64,000 bases of DNA from Nocardia yamanashiensis NBRC 100130 (lineage in GTDB: Bacteria; Actinomycetota; Actinomycetes; Mycobacteriales; Mycobacteriaceae): positions 1 through 64,000 of the forward strand of contig NZ_BDCD01000029.1 in the NCBI RefSeq assembly GCF_001613325.1, read 5' to 3'. The notes beneath the pieces were generated by a model that was given only the letters and a program-made list of their open reading frames with translations, was not told where the DNA came from and searched no databases. Positions 16,317 to 25,457 of this stretch are shown here, piece after piece (within the stretch, counting starts at the first letter, position 1; each line of letters starts with the position of its first letter). The translations under genes were made by a program, and so were the position numbers.

Positions 16317-17387
16317 TCAGTTCAACCGCCGCCCATCCTCGGGCGCGAAGAAGTACACGTGCTCCCCATCCGCCACCAGGGTGAGCTGTGCGCCCTTGGC
16401 CGGCGGATTCCGCCAATCCGCCCGCGCCACAATCGTTTCCCCGTCACCGAGCGTCCGCCCGTACACGTAGGCGTCGGAGCCGAGCTCCTCCACCACGTCC
16501 ACCTCCATGGCGATCCCCGTCCCCTGCCCGGTGATCTCCAGATGCTCCGGCCGCACGCCCACCACCACGCTCGGCCCGGTCGCCGCCGCCACCGACCGCG
16601 GCAACTGCAGCGGGCACCCGCCCAGCGTCACGGTCCCATTGGTGACCGGCAGCGTGAACAGGTTCATCGCGGGCGAGCCCATGAACCCGGCCACGAACAG
16701 ATTGGCCGGATTCCGGTACAGATCCCGCGGCGAGGCGCACTGCTGCAACAGCCCGTCCTTGAGCACCGCCACCCGATCCCCCATGGTCATGGCCTCGACC
16801 TGATCATGGGTCACGTACACGGTGGTGGTCCCGAGCCGCCGCTGCAACTGGGCGATCTGCGTGCGGGTCTGCACGCGCAGCTTGGCGTCCAGGTTCGACA
16901 GCGGCTCGTCCATCAGGAACACCTGCGGCTGCCGCACGATCGCGCGCCCCATGGCCACGCGCTGACGCTGACCACCGGAGAGCGCCTTGGGCTTGCGATC
17001 CAGGTACTGCTCGAGGTCGAGCAGCTTGGCCGCCTCCAGCACCCGTTCCTGCCGTTCGGCTTTGGACACCTTCGCCATCTTCAACGCGAAGCCCATGTTC
17101 TCCGCGACGCTCATATGCGGATACAGCGCGTAGTTCTGGAACACCATGGCGATATCGCGTTCCTTGGGTTCGGCGTGCGTGACGTCGTTCGCCCCGATCA
17201 GGATGCGCCCGCCGCTCACCTCCTCCAAGCCCGCGAGCATGCGCAGCGAGGTGGACTTGCCACAGCCGGACGGGCCGACCAGCACCAGGAATTCACCATC
17301 GGCGATTTCCAGGTTCAGCGCGTCGACGGCGGGTTTGTCGGAGCCCGGGTACAGCCGGGTGGCCTGGTCGAATGTCACCGTAGCCAC
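16317..17387 (-). CDS. Sugar ABC transporter ATPase, SugC/MsmK-like
   Basis: A 356-residue ATPase. Walker A GPSGCGKST (38-46), Q-loop FQNYALYP, signature LSGGQRQR (136-143), Walker B FLMDEP (157-162), H-loop VTHDQ, and C-terminal TOBE domains (about 240-356) as in MalK/UgpC/SugC. These energise CUT1 sugar importers. Start GTG 17387; GAAGGGA is 11 bases upstream. No permease is beside it; the LpqY-SugAB-like genes 7-9 kb away lack an ATPase, so it probably serves them and perhaps other importers. Its stop lies one base from the HxlR stop. Confidence 0.94.
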   Translation of the reverse strand: MATVTFDQATRLYPGSDKPAVDALNLEIADGEFLVLVGPSGCGKSTSLRMLAGLEEVSGGRILIGANDVTHAEPKERDIAMVFQNYALYPHMSVAENMGFALKMAKVSKAERQERVLEAAKLLDLEQYLDRKPKALSGGQRQRVAMGRAIVRQPQVFLMDEPLSNLDAKLRVQTRTQIAQLQRRLGTTTVYVTHDQVEAMTMGDRVAVLKDGLLQQCASPRDLYRNPANLFVAGFMGSPAMNLFTLPVTNGTVTLGGCPLQLPRSVAAATGPSVVVGVRPEHLEITGQGTGIAMEVDVVEELGSDAYVYGRTLGDGETIVARADWRNPPAKGAQLTLVADGEHVYFFAPEDGRRLN

Positions 17388-17468
17388 GGTGGATCACATC
17401 CCTTCACCGGCAGGAACGTGCCGGACGATCCGTTGTAGAGGGGGTTGACCCAACTCTCGGAGGCTCTC

Positions 17469-17491
17469 GGGGGCTTCGCCCCCGAACCCCC
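17469..17491. repeat. Dispersed GGGGGC-NNN-GCCCCC element, copy C
   Basis: GGGGGC-ttc-GCCCCC then GAACCCCC and a TTTT run (17492-17495). It sits between the divergent ATPase (17387) and oxidoreductase (17601) genes. It is the form most like the consensus of the family in this window. Confidence 0.7.
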
Positions 17492-17600
17492 TTTTCAGGG
17501 GTACGCCCGAAAGTTTCAGGGTCGGCGAAGAGACTAACCGAGGGGCAGAATGGGCCGCAGTGTCGATCGCCATTTGCTTTCAGCCAATAAAGGAGTGCGC

Positions 17601-18368
17601 ATGAGCCATCCGATCCGCATCGGAGTGCAGTTGCAGCCCCAGCACGCCCCCAATTACGGGTTGATTCGCGATGCGGTGCGCCGCGCCGAGGATCTGGGCG
17701 TGGACATCGTCTTCAACTGGGATCACTTCTATCCGCTGTACGGGGATCCGGAGGGCGCGCACTTCGAGTGCTGGACCATGCTGGGCGCGATCGCCGAGCA
17801 GACCGAGCGGGTGCAGCTGGGTGCGCTGGTCACCGGTGGCGGCTACCGCAATCCGGACCTGCTGGCCGATATGGCCCGCACGGTCGACCACGTCAGCGAC
17901 GGCCGCCTCATTCTCGGCATCGGCGCGGGCTGGTTCCAGAAGGACTACGACCAGTACGGCTACGACTTCGGCACCCCGGGCAGCCGGCTCGCGCTGCTGA
18001 AGGACTACCTGGCGCGCATCACCGACCGGCTGGCCAAGCTGAATCCGCAGCCGGTGCGCGATATCCCGATCCTGATCGGTGGCGGCGGCGAGAAGAAGAC
18101 CCTGCGCCTGGTCGCCCAGTACGCCTCGATCTGGCACAGCTTCGCGGACCTGGACGCGCTGAAGTCCAAATCCGGCATCCTCGCCGCACACTGCGCGGAG
18201 GTCGGCACCGATCCCGCGGCCATCGAGAAGTCGGTGGCGTGGCCGGGCGTCGAGGCGGCCCCCGATTTCGTGGCGGCGGGCGCGACCCTGTTCACGGTGG
18301 GCACCGGCGGTCCGGATTACGACCTCACGAAGGTCGCCGAAGCTGTGCATTGGCGCGACAGCCTGTAA
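17601..18368 (+). CDS. LLM class F420-dependent oxidoreductase
   Basis: A 255-residue luciferase-like TIM-barrel protein. It has the N-terminal IRIGVQLQPQHA strand, NWDHFYPLYG, TERVQLGALVTGGGYRNP, and the nucleotide-phosphate loop region PILIGGGGEKKTLRL typical of F420-dependent family members. ATG 17601 follows AAAGGAG by 5 bases. F420 use is inferred from the family and from the actinobacterial host; FMN cannot be excluded. Substrate unknown. The gene is a single transcription unit, divergent from the ATPase gene. Confidence 0.88.
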   Translation: MSHPIRIGVQLQPQHAPNYGLIRDAVRRAEDLGVDIVFNWDHFYPLYGDPEGAHFECWTMLGAIAEQTERVQLGALVTGGGYRNPDLLADMARTVDHVSDGRLILGIGAGWFQKDYDQYGYDFGTPGSRLALLKDYLARITDRLAKLNPQPVRDIPILIGGGGEKKTLRLVAQYASIWHSFADLDALKSKSGILAAHCAEVGTDPAAIEKSVAWPGVEAAPDFVAAGATLFTVGTGGPDYDLTKVAEAVHWRDSL

Positions 18369-18526
18369 TTCGTACGGAGACGGGACAGCTGATTTCGCAC
18401 CGGTTGGGGTAACTCCCTGGGTACGCCCGGAATCGGGTTGGCACTGACCGCCGGCGCGCATGCATGAATTGCCGCGGCACCGGGCTGCGCGCTGAAGTCG
18501 CGGGGAGGCGGATAGGCTGGTTTGTC

Positions 18527-20362
18527 ATGGTTTCCTTGCGCTCGGCCGCGCCCCGGCGATCCCGGCGGCAGCCCCGCATCCTGGCAGCTGCGGGAGTGCT
18601 GCTGACCACTTTGCTCGGCACGGTAACCCTGGGCGCGGGGGTGAGCACGGCCGCGCCGACGAACGGCGACCTCTGTTCCCCACCGGGCGTGGCGGCCGCC
18701 AGTGCGGCCCCGACCAATTTGGCTACGGGTCAGCAAGCAGCGGGCGCGGATCGGTTCACCACCGCATCCACGGTGCCGCTGAATCAGATCGATGTGTCCA
18801 AGCTGGGCTTGCTCACCCCGGGCAAGCTCAGCGTCGGCACCCTCTCGGACGCCCCGCCGAGCATCTGCGTCAACTCCAAGGGCACCTTCACCGGTTTCGA
18901 CAATGAACTCCTGCGGGCCATCGGCGCGAAGCTGGGCCTGCAGGTGGAGTTCACCGGCACCGAGTTCGCGGGGCTGCTGGCGCAGGTCGCCAACAATCGC
19001 TTCGATGTGGGCTCTTCCAGCATCACCACCACCGATGCCCGCCGCCAGCTGGTCGGCTTCACCAACGGCTACGACTTCGGCTACTTCTCGCTGGTGACGC
19101 CGAACGGTTCGGCCATCAAGGGCTTCTCGGATCTGAAGCCGGGCAATCGGATCGGCGTGGTGCAGGGCACCGTGCAGGACGAGTACGTGGTCAACGAACT
19201 GCACCTGGACCCGGTGAAGTTCCCGGATTACAACACCGCCTACGCGAACCTGAAGTCCGGGCAGATCGACGCCTGGGTGGCCCCGTCGCAGCAGGCCATC
19301 GGCGCGATCAAACCGGGTGACGCGACCTCGATCGTGCAGAACACCTTCAGCGTCAACAACTTCGTGGGCTGGGCGGTGCGCAAGAACAACCAGCCGCTCA
19401 CCGATGCGCTGAACGCCGGGCTGGACGCCATCATCGCCGACGGCACCTACGCCAAGCTGTACGAGGACTGGGTGCCGCGCGAGCTGCCGCCGGGCTGGAA
19501 GCCGGGTTCGAAAGCCGTTGCCGCGCCGCAGCTCCCGGACTTCGCGAAGATCGCGGCCGAGCACGCGGGCGACAACTCCGGCGGCGAGGTCGCGCAGCCG
19601 AAGTCCACGGTGCAGCAGTTGAAGGACACGTTCTTCGATTGGTCGTTGTACCGCAAGGCTTTCCCGGACCTGATCAAGACCGGTCTGCCGAACACGCTGA
19701 TCCTGGCGCTGGTCTCGGGCGCGCTGGGCACCGTGCTGGGCATGCTGCTGGCGGTCGCCGGAATTTCCCGCACCCGCTGGTTGCGCTGGCCCGCACGGGT
19801 TTACACCGACATCTTCCGCGGCCTGCCCGCCGTGGTGATCATCCTGTTGATCGGCCTGGGCATCGGCCCGGTGGTCAAGGGCATCACCGGCAACAATCCG
19901 TACTGGCTGGGCGCGGTCGCGCTCGCCCTGCTGGCCTCGGCCTATATCGGCGAGATCTTCCGCTCCGGCATCCAGTCGGTGGAGCCGGGCCAGATGGAGG
20001 CCGCGCGCGCCATCGGTTTCGGCTACCGCCAGGCCATGACCCTGGTGGTGATCCCGCAGGGCGTGCGCCGGGTGCTGCCCGCGCTGATGAACCAGTTCAT
20101 CGCGCTCATCAAGGATTCCTCGCTCATCTACTTCCTGGGTCTGCTGGCCTCGCAGCGCGAGCTGTTCGCGGTGGGCCGGGACCTGAACGCGCAGACCGGC
20201 AATCTGTCCCCGCTGGTGGCGGCCGGTCTGGTGTACCTGCTGCTGACCGTGCCGCTGACGCACCTGGTCAACTACATCGACAAGCGGTTGCGCACCGGAC
20301 GTCCGGAGAATCCGGCCGAGCCGATCGAGCAGGCGGTCGTCACGGAAGGGCGTGGAGCATGA
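18527..20362 (+). CDS. Amino acid ABC transporter, fused binding protein/permease
   Basis: A 611-residue fusion. A signal segment (about 18-43) leads into a family 3 solute-binding domain (about 85-330: KLSVGTLSDAPPS, FTGFDNELLRAIG, FDVGSSSITTTDARR). A linker follows, then a His/Gln-type permease domain (about 385-590) with five helices and the EAA loop QMEAARAIGFGYRQAM. Both roles in one chain tether the binder to the channel. ATG 18527 is used. The stop overlaps the next gene's ATG (ATGA). Substrate is probably a polar amino acid such as glutamine or glutamate. Confidence 0.93.
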   Translation: MVSLRSAAPRRSRRQPRILAAAGVLLTTLLGTVTLGAGVSTAAPTNGDLCSPPGVAAASAAPTNLATGQQAAGADRFTTASTVPLNQIDVSKLGLLTPGKLSVGTLSDAPPSICVNSKGTFTGFDNELLRAIGAKLGLQVEFTGTEFAGLLAQVANNRFDVGSSSITTTDARRQLVGFTNGYDFGYFSLVTPNGSAIKGFSDLKPGNRIGVVQGTVQDEYVVNELHLDPVKFPDYNTAYANLKSGQIDAWVAPSQQAIGAIKPGDATSIVQNTFSVNNFVGWAVRKNNQPLTDALNAGLDAIIADGTYAKLYEDWVPRELPPGWKPGSKAVAAPQLPDFAKIAAEHAGDNSGGEVAQPKSTVQQLKDTFFDWSLYRKAFPDLIKTGLPNTLILALVSGALGTVLGMLLAVAGISRTRWLRWPARVYTDIFRGLPAVVIILLIGLGIGPVVKGITGNNPYWLGAVALALLASAYIGEIFRSGIQSVEPGQMEAARAIGFGYRQAMTLVVIPQGVRRVLPALMNQFIALIKDSSLIYFLGLLASQRELFAVGRDLNAQTGNLSPLVAAGLVYLLLTVPLTHLVNYIDKRLRTGRPENPAEPIEQAVVTEGRGA

Positions 20363-21084
20363 GTGCCTCTCTCACCGGTAAGGATCTGCATCTGACGCTG
20401 GGCACGAACCACGTGCTGCGCGGGGTGGACATCCAGGTCGACGCGGGCAAGACCACCACGGTCATCGGGCCGTCGGGTTCGGGCAAGTCGACGCTGCTGC
20501 GGGTGCTGAACCGCCTGCACGAACCCGACAAGGGCGACATCATGCTCGATGGCGCGTCCATGCTGAAGGTCAATCCGGACACGCTCCGGCAGCGCATCGG
20601 CATGGTGTTCCAGCACTTCAATCTGTTCCCGCACATGACGGTGGCGGAGAACATCGCGCTGGGTCCGCGCAAATTGCACGGGCTTTCGAAGGAGCAGGCG
20701 CGCACCCTGGCCGTGCAGCAGCTGGAGACGGTCGGGCTCGCGGGCAAGGCCGACGCGCGCCCGGCGAACCTGTCCGGCGGTCAGCAGCAGCGGGTGGCCA
20801 TCGCGCGCGCCCTGGCCATGAAACCGGATGTGATGTTCTTCGACGAGGCCACCTCGGCGCTGGACCCGGAGTTGGTGAAGGGCGTGCTGGCGCTCATGTC
20901 GGAGCTGGCCCGCGGCGGCATGTCCATGATCGTGGTCACCCACGAGATGGGTTTCGCCCGTTCGGTTTCCGACCGGGTCGTCTTCATGGATCATGGCCAG
21001 GTGGTCGAAACCGGTTCGCCGGATCAGCTTTTCGACAATGCCGAGACCCCGCGCCTGCGGCAGTTCCTCTCCCAGGTGCTGTAG
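20359..21084 (+). CDS. Amino acid ABC transporter ATPase
   Basis: A 241-residue ATPase of the polar amino acid (GlnQ/HisP) class. Walker A GPSGSGKST (about 35-43), Q-loop VFQHFNLFPHM, signature LSGGQQQR, Walker B VMFFDEAT (D-E with the family-specific A-T-S-A-L-D), switch VVTHEM. Four-base overlap with the fused binding-protein/permease gene; the two together make a complete importer. No TOBE domain, as expected. Confidence 0.95.
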   Translation: MSASLTGKDLHLTLGTNHVLRGVDIQVDAGKTTTVIGPSGSGKSTLLRVLNRLHEPDKGDIMLDGASMLKVNPDTLRQRIGMVFQHFNLFPHMTVAENIALGPRKLHGLSKEQARTLAVQQLETVGLAGKADARPANLSGGQQQRVAIARALAMKPDVMFFDEATSALDPELVKGVLALMSELARGGMSMIVVTHEMGFARSVSDRVVFMDHGQVVETGSPDQLFDNAETPRLRQFLSQVL

Positions 21085-21128
21085 CGAGAAACCCTCGAGC
21101 TAACTAAGGGCAACCTAATTGGTCGGCT

Positions 21129-21150
21129 GTTCACCTGCTCGTCCCCTACG
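21129..21150 (+). promoter_or_regulatory. Putative PHO box upstream of phoX
   Basis: GTTCACCTGCT followed directly by CGTCCCCTACG: an 11-bp repeat that matches the actinobacterial PHO box (GTTCACC first unit, degenerate second unit). It lies 53 bp upstream of the phoX start. PhoP/RegX3-type response regulators bind this pattern under phosphate limitation. Assignment by consensus memory and by the downstream gene. Confidence 0.55.
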
Positions 21151-21202
21151 GCTCTTCTGGCGTGGTTACGGTGCGCCCGACAGTCGATCCTGGGAGCATG
21201 CA

Positions 21203-23266
21203 GTGAGCCTCAAACCCCTCAGCCTCTTCGTGAAGCACGATGGCGTCTCGTCGCGTTCCTCCGTGACCTGCCAGTACAAGTGCGGTAACGCGTGCTTCCA
21301 CGAGGTCCCCAACACCTCGGCCGGTGAGTACTTCGGCGATATCGTCGCCGCCATCTCGCGCCGCCGCGTCTTCCAGGGCGGCGCCGCCCTGGTGCTGGCC
21401 GCGGGCGCCGGCAGCCTGCTGGCCGCCTGCGGTGACGACAAGGCCGAAGCCGCCGAAGCGAACCCGGGCACCGGCATCGGCACCGACTTCGAAGCGGTCG
21501 CGCCGAACAAGGAAGACGCCCTGGTCACCGCCAAGGGCTATGAGCAGAGCGTGGTCATCCGCTGGGGCGACCCGGTGGTGGCCGACGCCCCGAAGTGGGA
21601 TTTCGCCAATCAGACCGCCGCCGCGCAGGCCAAGCAGTTCGGCTTCAACAACGATTACGCGGCGCTGCTGCCCATCGAGGGCAAGGACAATGCGTTCCTG
21701 CTGGTCGTGAACCACGAGTACACCACCGAACCGGCCATGTTCCTGGGCTACAACCCGGACGCGCCGACCCGTGAGCAGTTCGAGATCGCCCTTGCCGCGC
21801 ACGGGCTTTCGGTGGTCGAGGTCAAGGGCGAGTCCGGCAGCGGCAAGCTCACCCCGGTCATGGGCCAGTACAACCGCCGCATCACCGGCACCACCGAGTT
21901 CAAGGTGACCGGTCCGGCCGCGGGCAGCGACCTCCTCAAGACCTCGGTCGACCCGACCGGCGCCAAGGTGCTGGGCACCTTCAACAACTGTTCCGGCGGC
22001 GTGACCCCTTGGGGCACCGTGCTTTCCGGCGAGGAGAACTTCAACCAGTACTTCGGCGGGGTGGCGGCCGATGCGACCGTGCAGGCGCGCGGCAAGCGCT
22101 ACGGCCTCGGCTTCCCGGGCGCGGGCCAGGGCGAGATGCCGCGCCGCTGGGAGACTTTCGACAAGCGCTTCGACGTGGCGGCCGAGCCGAACGAGTCCAA
22201 CCGCTTCGGTTACGTGATCGAGGTGGACCCGTGGGATCCCACCGGCACCCCGGTCAAGCATTCGGCCATGGGCCGCTTCAAGCACGAGTCGGCGAACATC
22301 TACGTCACCAAGGACGGCACCGTCGTCGCCTACTCCGGCGATGACGAGCGGTTCGAGTACATGTACAAGTTCGTGTCCGCCAAGAAGATCCAGCCGGGCA
22401 ATACCGCCGCCGCCCGCAAGGCGAACATGACCATTCTCGACGAGGGCACCCTCTACGTCGCCAAGCTCACCGGCGATCACGCGGGCCAGGTCGACGGCAG
22501 CGGAAAGGTGCCGTCCGACAAGGGCTTCACCGGCAAGGGCCAGTGGATTCCGCTCCTGCAGACCGGCGCGGACGGCAAGGGCAAGTCGCTGGTCGAGGGC
22601 ATGAGCGCGGAAGAGGTCGCGGTGTTCACCCGCCTGGCCGGCGACAAGGTCGGGGCCACCAAGATGGACCGCCCGGAGGATTTCGAGCCCAATCCGCTCA
22701 CCGGCAAGGTGTACGTGGCGCTCACCAACAACAAGAACCGCGGCGACGAGGGCAAGGCCGCCGCGGACGAGGCGAACCCGCGCAACCAGAACAAGAACGG
22801 GCAGATCCTCGAGCTCGTCGACAATCACGCGGGCACCGACTTCACCTGGTCGCTGCTGCTGGTCTGCGGTGATCCGAAGACCGCCGACACCTATTTCGCC
22901 GGGTTCGACAAGAACAAGGTCAGCCCGATCTCCTGCCCGGACAATCTGGCGTTCGATCCGCACGGCAACCTGTGGATCTCGACCGACGGCAATGCGCTGA
23001 AGTCGAACGACGGGCTGTTCTCGGTGGTGCTCGAGGGTGAGAAGCGCGGCGAGACCAAGCAGTTCCTCACCGTGCCGATCGGCGCGGAGACCTGCGGGCC
23101 GATCGTCACCAAGGATCGCGTCATGGTCTGCGTGCAGCATCCGGGCGAGCTGGATGGCGCGAGTGCCGACAAGCCGGGATCGCACTGGCCCGACGGCGGG
23201 ACCTCGCAGCCCCGCCCGGCGGTCGTGGTCGTCTGGAAGACCGGCAACGGCAAGATCGGGGTTTAG
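21203..23266 (+). CDS. PhoX-type alkaline phosphatase (DUF839), Tat-exported
   Basis: A 687-residue enzyme. An N-terminal segment with Cys-rich TCQYKCGNACFHE (about 22-34) precedes a twin-arginine signal SRRRVFQGGAALVL (about 52-65) that ends in a lipobox-like LLAAC. The body is a DUF839/PhoX beta-propeller with WGTVLSGEENFNQYFGG, FGYVIEVDPWDP and NPLTGKVYVALTNN, regions that in PhoX bind Fe and Ca. PhoX releases phosphate from organic esters outside the membrane. GTG 21203 follows GGGAG by 6 bases. A PHO-box-like site precedes it. Confidence 0.93.
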   Translation: MSLKPLSLFVKHDGVSSRSSVTCQYKCGNACFHEVPNTSAGEYFGDIVAAISRRRVFQGGAALVLAAGAGSLLAACGDDKAEAAEANPGTGIGTDFEAVAPNKEDALVTAKGYEQSVVIRWGDPVVADAPKWDFANQTAAAQAKQFGFNNDYAALLPIEGKDNAFLLVVNHEYTTEPAMFLGYNPDAPTREQFEIALAAHGLSVVEVKGESGSGKLTPVMGQYNRRITGTTEFKVTGPAAGSDLLKTSVDPTGAKVLGTFNNCSGGVTPWGTVLSGEENFNQYFGGVAADATVQARGKRYGLGFPGAGQGEMPRRWETFDKRFDVAAEPNESNRFGYVIEVDPWDPTGTPVKHSAMGRFKHESANIYVTKDGTVVAYSGDDERFEYMYKFVSAKKIQPGNTAAARKANMTILDEGTLYVAKLTGDHAGQVDGSGKVPSDKGFTGKGQWIPLLQTGADGKGKSLVEGMSAEEVAVFTRLAGDKVGATKMDRPEDFEPNPLTGKVYVALTNNKNRGDEGKAAADEANPRNQNKNGQILELVDNHAGTDFTWSLLLVCGDPKTADTYFAGFDKNKVSPISCPDNLAFDPHGNLWISTDGNALKSNDGLFSVVLEGEKRGETKQFLTVPIGAETCGPIVTKDRVMVCVQHPGELDGASADKPGSHWPDGGTSQPRPAVVVVWKTGNGKIGV

Positions 23267-23280
23267 GAACAACTCTCGTA

Positions 23281-23316
23281 GCTCTCAGGGGCTTCGCCCC
23301 CGAACCCCCTGAGAGC
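23281..23316. terminator. Bidirectional hairpin built on dispersed repeat (copy D)
   Basis: GCTCTCAGGGG pairs perfectly with CCCCTGAGAGC (11 bp) around a loop that contains the GGGGC-ttc-GCCCCC-GAACCCCC core (23288-23309). Lies between the convergent phoX and lysozyme genes, so likely acts as a shared terminator. Confidence 0.7.
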
Positions 23317-23319
23317 AAC

Positions 23320-24060
23320 CTAGCTGCTCCCGCGTCCGCTGCCGCTGAAGGGCATATTGGCGTAGGCGGCGAAATCGCCCTGCGCTCCGCTGTAGACGTT
23401 CATGTCGACGCCCGCCGCGATGCCGGGAATCCGCCCGGAGTCGCTGGTCTGCCAGAAAGTCCAGGTAGGCCAGCCTCCGGGCACTTCCGGTCCGTCATTG
23501 CCGCGATAGTCGGCGATCCACAGCGGATACCGGGTGAACTGATTGCTGTCGGCCATCGCCGTCTGCCAGAAGCGCGGATAGGTGTAGATGATCGGCACGC
23601 GACCGGTCAACGCCTGCACGGTGTTCAGATACCGGTGCGTCCAGTCGATGAGCGCGTCCGGCGGCAGCCCGCCCGAATCCTCCATGTCCAGCACCGGCGG
23701 CAGATCCAGCAGCCCGTTCTGGCCGAGCACGATGGTCGCGTACAGCGCCGCCTGCGGTTCGGGCGGCAGTGCGGGACGCGCGAAATGGTAAGTGCCCCGG
23801 GCGACTCCGGCCACCCGCATGGCGAGGCTGTCCGGAATGAAGTGCGGATTCACGTAGTTCAGGCCCTCGGTGGCCTTGACCATGGCGAATTCGTGGCCCG
23901 CGTTGCGCACCGCGAACCAGTTGATGCCCTGGCCGCCGGGATGTTGCCAGGACGCGACATCCGGCCCCGTCACGTCCGCGGCCGCCACGCCCGCGAAGGT
24001 TGCCGTAAAGATGCCAGCTGCCGCTACAGATACCACTCTCATCAGGTTGTGGTGGTTCAT
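23320..24060 (-). CDS. Secreted GH25 lysozyme-like muramidase
   Basis: A 246-residue protein: signal peptide (residues 1-28, cleavage after GVAAA), then a GH25 TIM barrel beginning TGPDVASWQH. The catalytic DxE pair is Asp125-Glu127 in VLDMED. Also conserved are FAMVKATEG, RGTYHFARP and IYTYPRFWQ. Such enzymes cleave the beta-1,4 bond between N-acetylmuramic acid and N-acetylglucosamine. ATG 24060 is the only good start. Convergent with phoX. Either a cell-wall remodelling or a competitor-lysing role is possible. Confidence 0.92.
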   Translation of the reverse strand: MNHHNLMRVVSVAAAGIFTATFAGVAAADVTGPDVASWQHPGGQGINWFAVRNAGHEFAMVKATEGLNYVNPHFIPDSLAMRVAGVARGTYHFARPALPPEPQAALYATIVLGQNGLLDLPPVLDMEDSGGLPPDALIDWTHRYLNTVQALTGRVPIIYTYPRFWQTAMADSNQFTRYPLWIADYRGNDGPEVPGGWPTWTFWQTSDSGRIPGIAAGVDMNVYSGAQGDFAAYANMPFSGSGRGSS

Positions 24061-24199
24061 GCGCTGAAAGGCTAGGTTGCTGACGCGTCATAGTCGGTTA
24101 GGCGCGGCTGTGATATTCGCCAATTGTTAGCTATTTCCTATGGAATCAGCTCGAGCCGATTACTTCTCCCGAACCCCCACGGCCTTCATCATTCGGCCC

Positions 24200-24331
24200 A
24201 TGAGTTCAAAACCGCTGTCCGGGCCTGTTGGATGGCTGACGCGTATCGATGCCGATTGGGGATCGGTGTTGTTCGCCGGAGTGATCGTGCTGGCCGCCCT
24301 GGCCGGTGTCCTGCCCAAGATTCCGTGGTGA
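24200..24331 (+). CDS. 43-residue single-helix membrane protein upstream of YeiH-like gene
   Basis: Starting at ATG 24200 ([20 protein letters not shown]), the product has one hydrophobic helix (about residues 21-37) and ends LPKIPW. Its stop is 4 bp from the next gene's start, so the two are co-transcribed. The RIDADW-then-helix layout resembles the first segment of longer YeiH-family proteins, which start with an EDWWAVW-type helix missing from the downstream gene. An in-frame ATG at 24140 would add 20 residues. Role inferred: accessory helix of the transporter. Confidence 0.6.
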   Translation: MSSKPLSGPVGWLTRIDADWGSVLFAGVIVLAALAGVLPKIPW

Positions 24332-24335
24332 CCCG

Positions 24336-25457
24336 ATGAGCACCGTGGACATCACCAAAGAAGAACCCGCCGGCGAACCGGCAGTCGCGAGCGGACCGCG
24401 CAAGCTGCTCGAACTGCTCCCCGGCATCCTGCTGCTCGCCGCCGTCGGAGTGGCGGCCAAGTACACCCAGATCTATGTGAACAAGCTGGCCCATCACGAG
24501 GGCTGGCGCTTCCCGGATATCGAATACGTGCTGTGGGCCATTATTTTCGGCCTCGTCATCGCCAATACCATTGGCGTGCACCGGATTTTCAAACCCGGTG
24601 TGGGCAGCTACGAATTCTGGCTCAAGGTCGGCATCGTGGCGCTCGGCTCCCGCTTCGTGCTCGGTGACGTCGCCAAGCTGGGCGGCAGCAGCTTCATCCT
24701 GATCCTCATCGATATGACGGCGGCGGGCGCGATCATCCTGCTGGTGGCGCGGCTGCTCGGCCTGTCCGGCAAGCTGGGATCGCTGCTGGCGGTGGGCACT
24801 TCGATCTGCGGCGTCTCGGCCATCGTGGCCACCCGCGGTTCCATCCGGGCCAAGAACTCCGAGGTCAGCTACGCCATCGCCGCGATTCTGGCGCTGGGTG
24901 CCGTCTCGCTGTTCGCGCTGCCCGCCATCGGGCACGCGATCGGGTTGACCGACAACGAGTTCGGCCTCTGGGCGGGTCTGGCGGTCGACAACACCGCCGA
25001 GACCACCGCCACCGGTTACGCCTACTCCGATGCCGCCGGCAAGGTCGCGGTGCTGGTGAAGTCCACCCGCAATGCCCTCATCGGCTTCGTGGTGCTCGGT
25101 TTCGCCGCCTACTGGGCCTCGCGCGGCGAAGCCGACCAGATCGCCACCGGCGTGCGCGCCAAGGCGGCCTTCATCTGGGAGAAGTTCCCCAAGTTCGTGC
25201 TCGGCTTCCTCGCGGTGTCGGCGCTGGCCACCCTGCACTGGATCAGCAAGGCGCAGTTGACGAATCTGGCGAACATCTCGCGCTGGGCGTTCCTGCTCAC
25301 CTTCGCCGGCGTCGGCCTGAACACCGATCTGCGCGAACTGGCCCGCGCGGGCTGGCGGCCACTGCTGGTCGCCATCGCGGGCCTGGTCGTGGTGGCGAGC
25401 GTGTCACTCGGCCTGGTGCTGCTGACCTCCCGGGTGCTGCACTGGGATCTGTTCTAG
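24336..25457 (+). CDS. YeiH/UPF0324 family transporter (putative sulfate exporter)
   Basis: A 373-residue protein with about ten membrane helices. Family features: [30 protein letters not shown], the [13 protein letters not shown] re-entrant-like loop, [22 protein letters not shown] and [13 protein letters not shown]. Annotated widely as a putative sulfate exporter; direct transport data are lacking to my knowledge. ATG 24336 is close behind the small membrane ORF. Its stop overlaps that of the convergent glucosylglycerate hydrolase by four bases. Confidence 0.88.
   Translation: MSTVDITKEEPAGEPAVASGPRKLLELLPGILLLAAVGVAAKYTQIYVNKLAHHEGWRFPDIEYVLWAIIFGLVIANTIGVHRIFKPGVGSYEFWLKVGIVALGSRFVLGDVAKLGGSSFILILIDMTAAGAIILLVARLLGLSGKLGSLLAVGTSICGVSAIVATRGSIRAKNSEVSYAIAAILALGAVSLFALPAIGHAIGLTDNEFGLWAGLAVDNTAETTATGYAYSDAAGKVAVLVKSTRNALIGFVVLGFAAYWASRGEADQIATGVRAKAAFIWEKFPKFVLGFLAVSALATLHWISKAQLTNLANISRWAFLLTFAGVGLNTDLRELARAGWRPLLVAIAGLVVVASVSLGLVLLTSRVLHWDLF

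Noticed and set aside
21146-23272. 708-residue open frame opposite phoX
   Set aside because: No domain, starts within the phoX leader, and phoX has family motifs throughout.
24140-24199. Longer start (24140) for the small membrane ORF
   Set aside because: Adds 20 residues without hydrophobic or conserved character; ATG 24200 gives a family-like start, though this is not certain.
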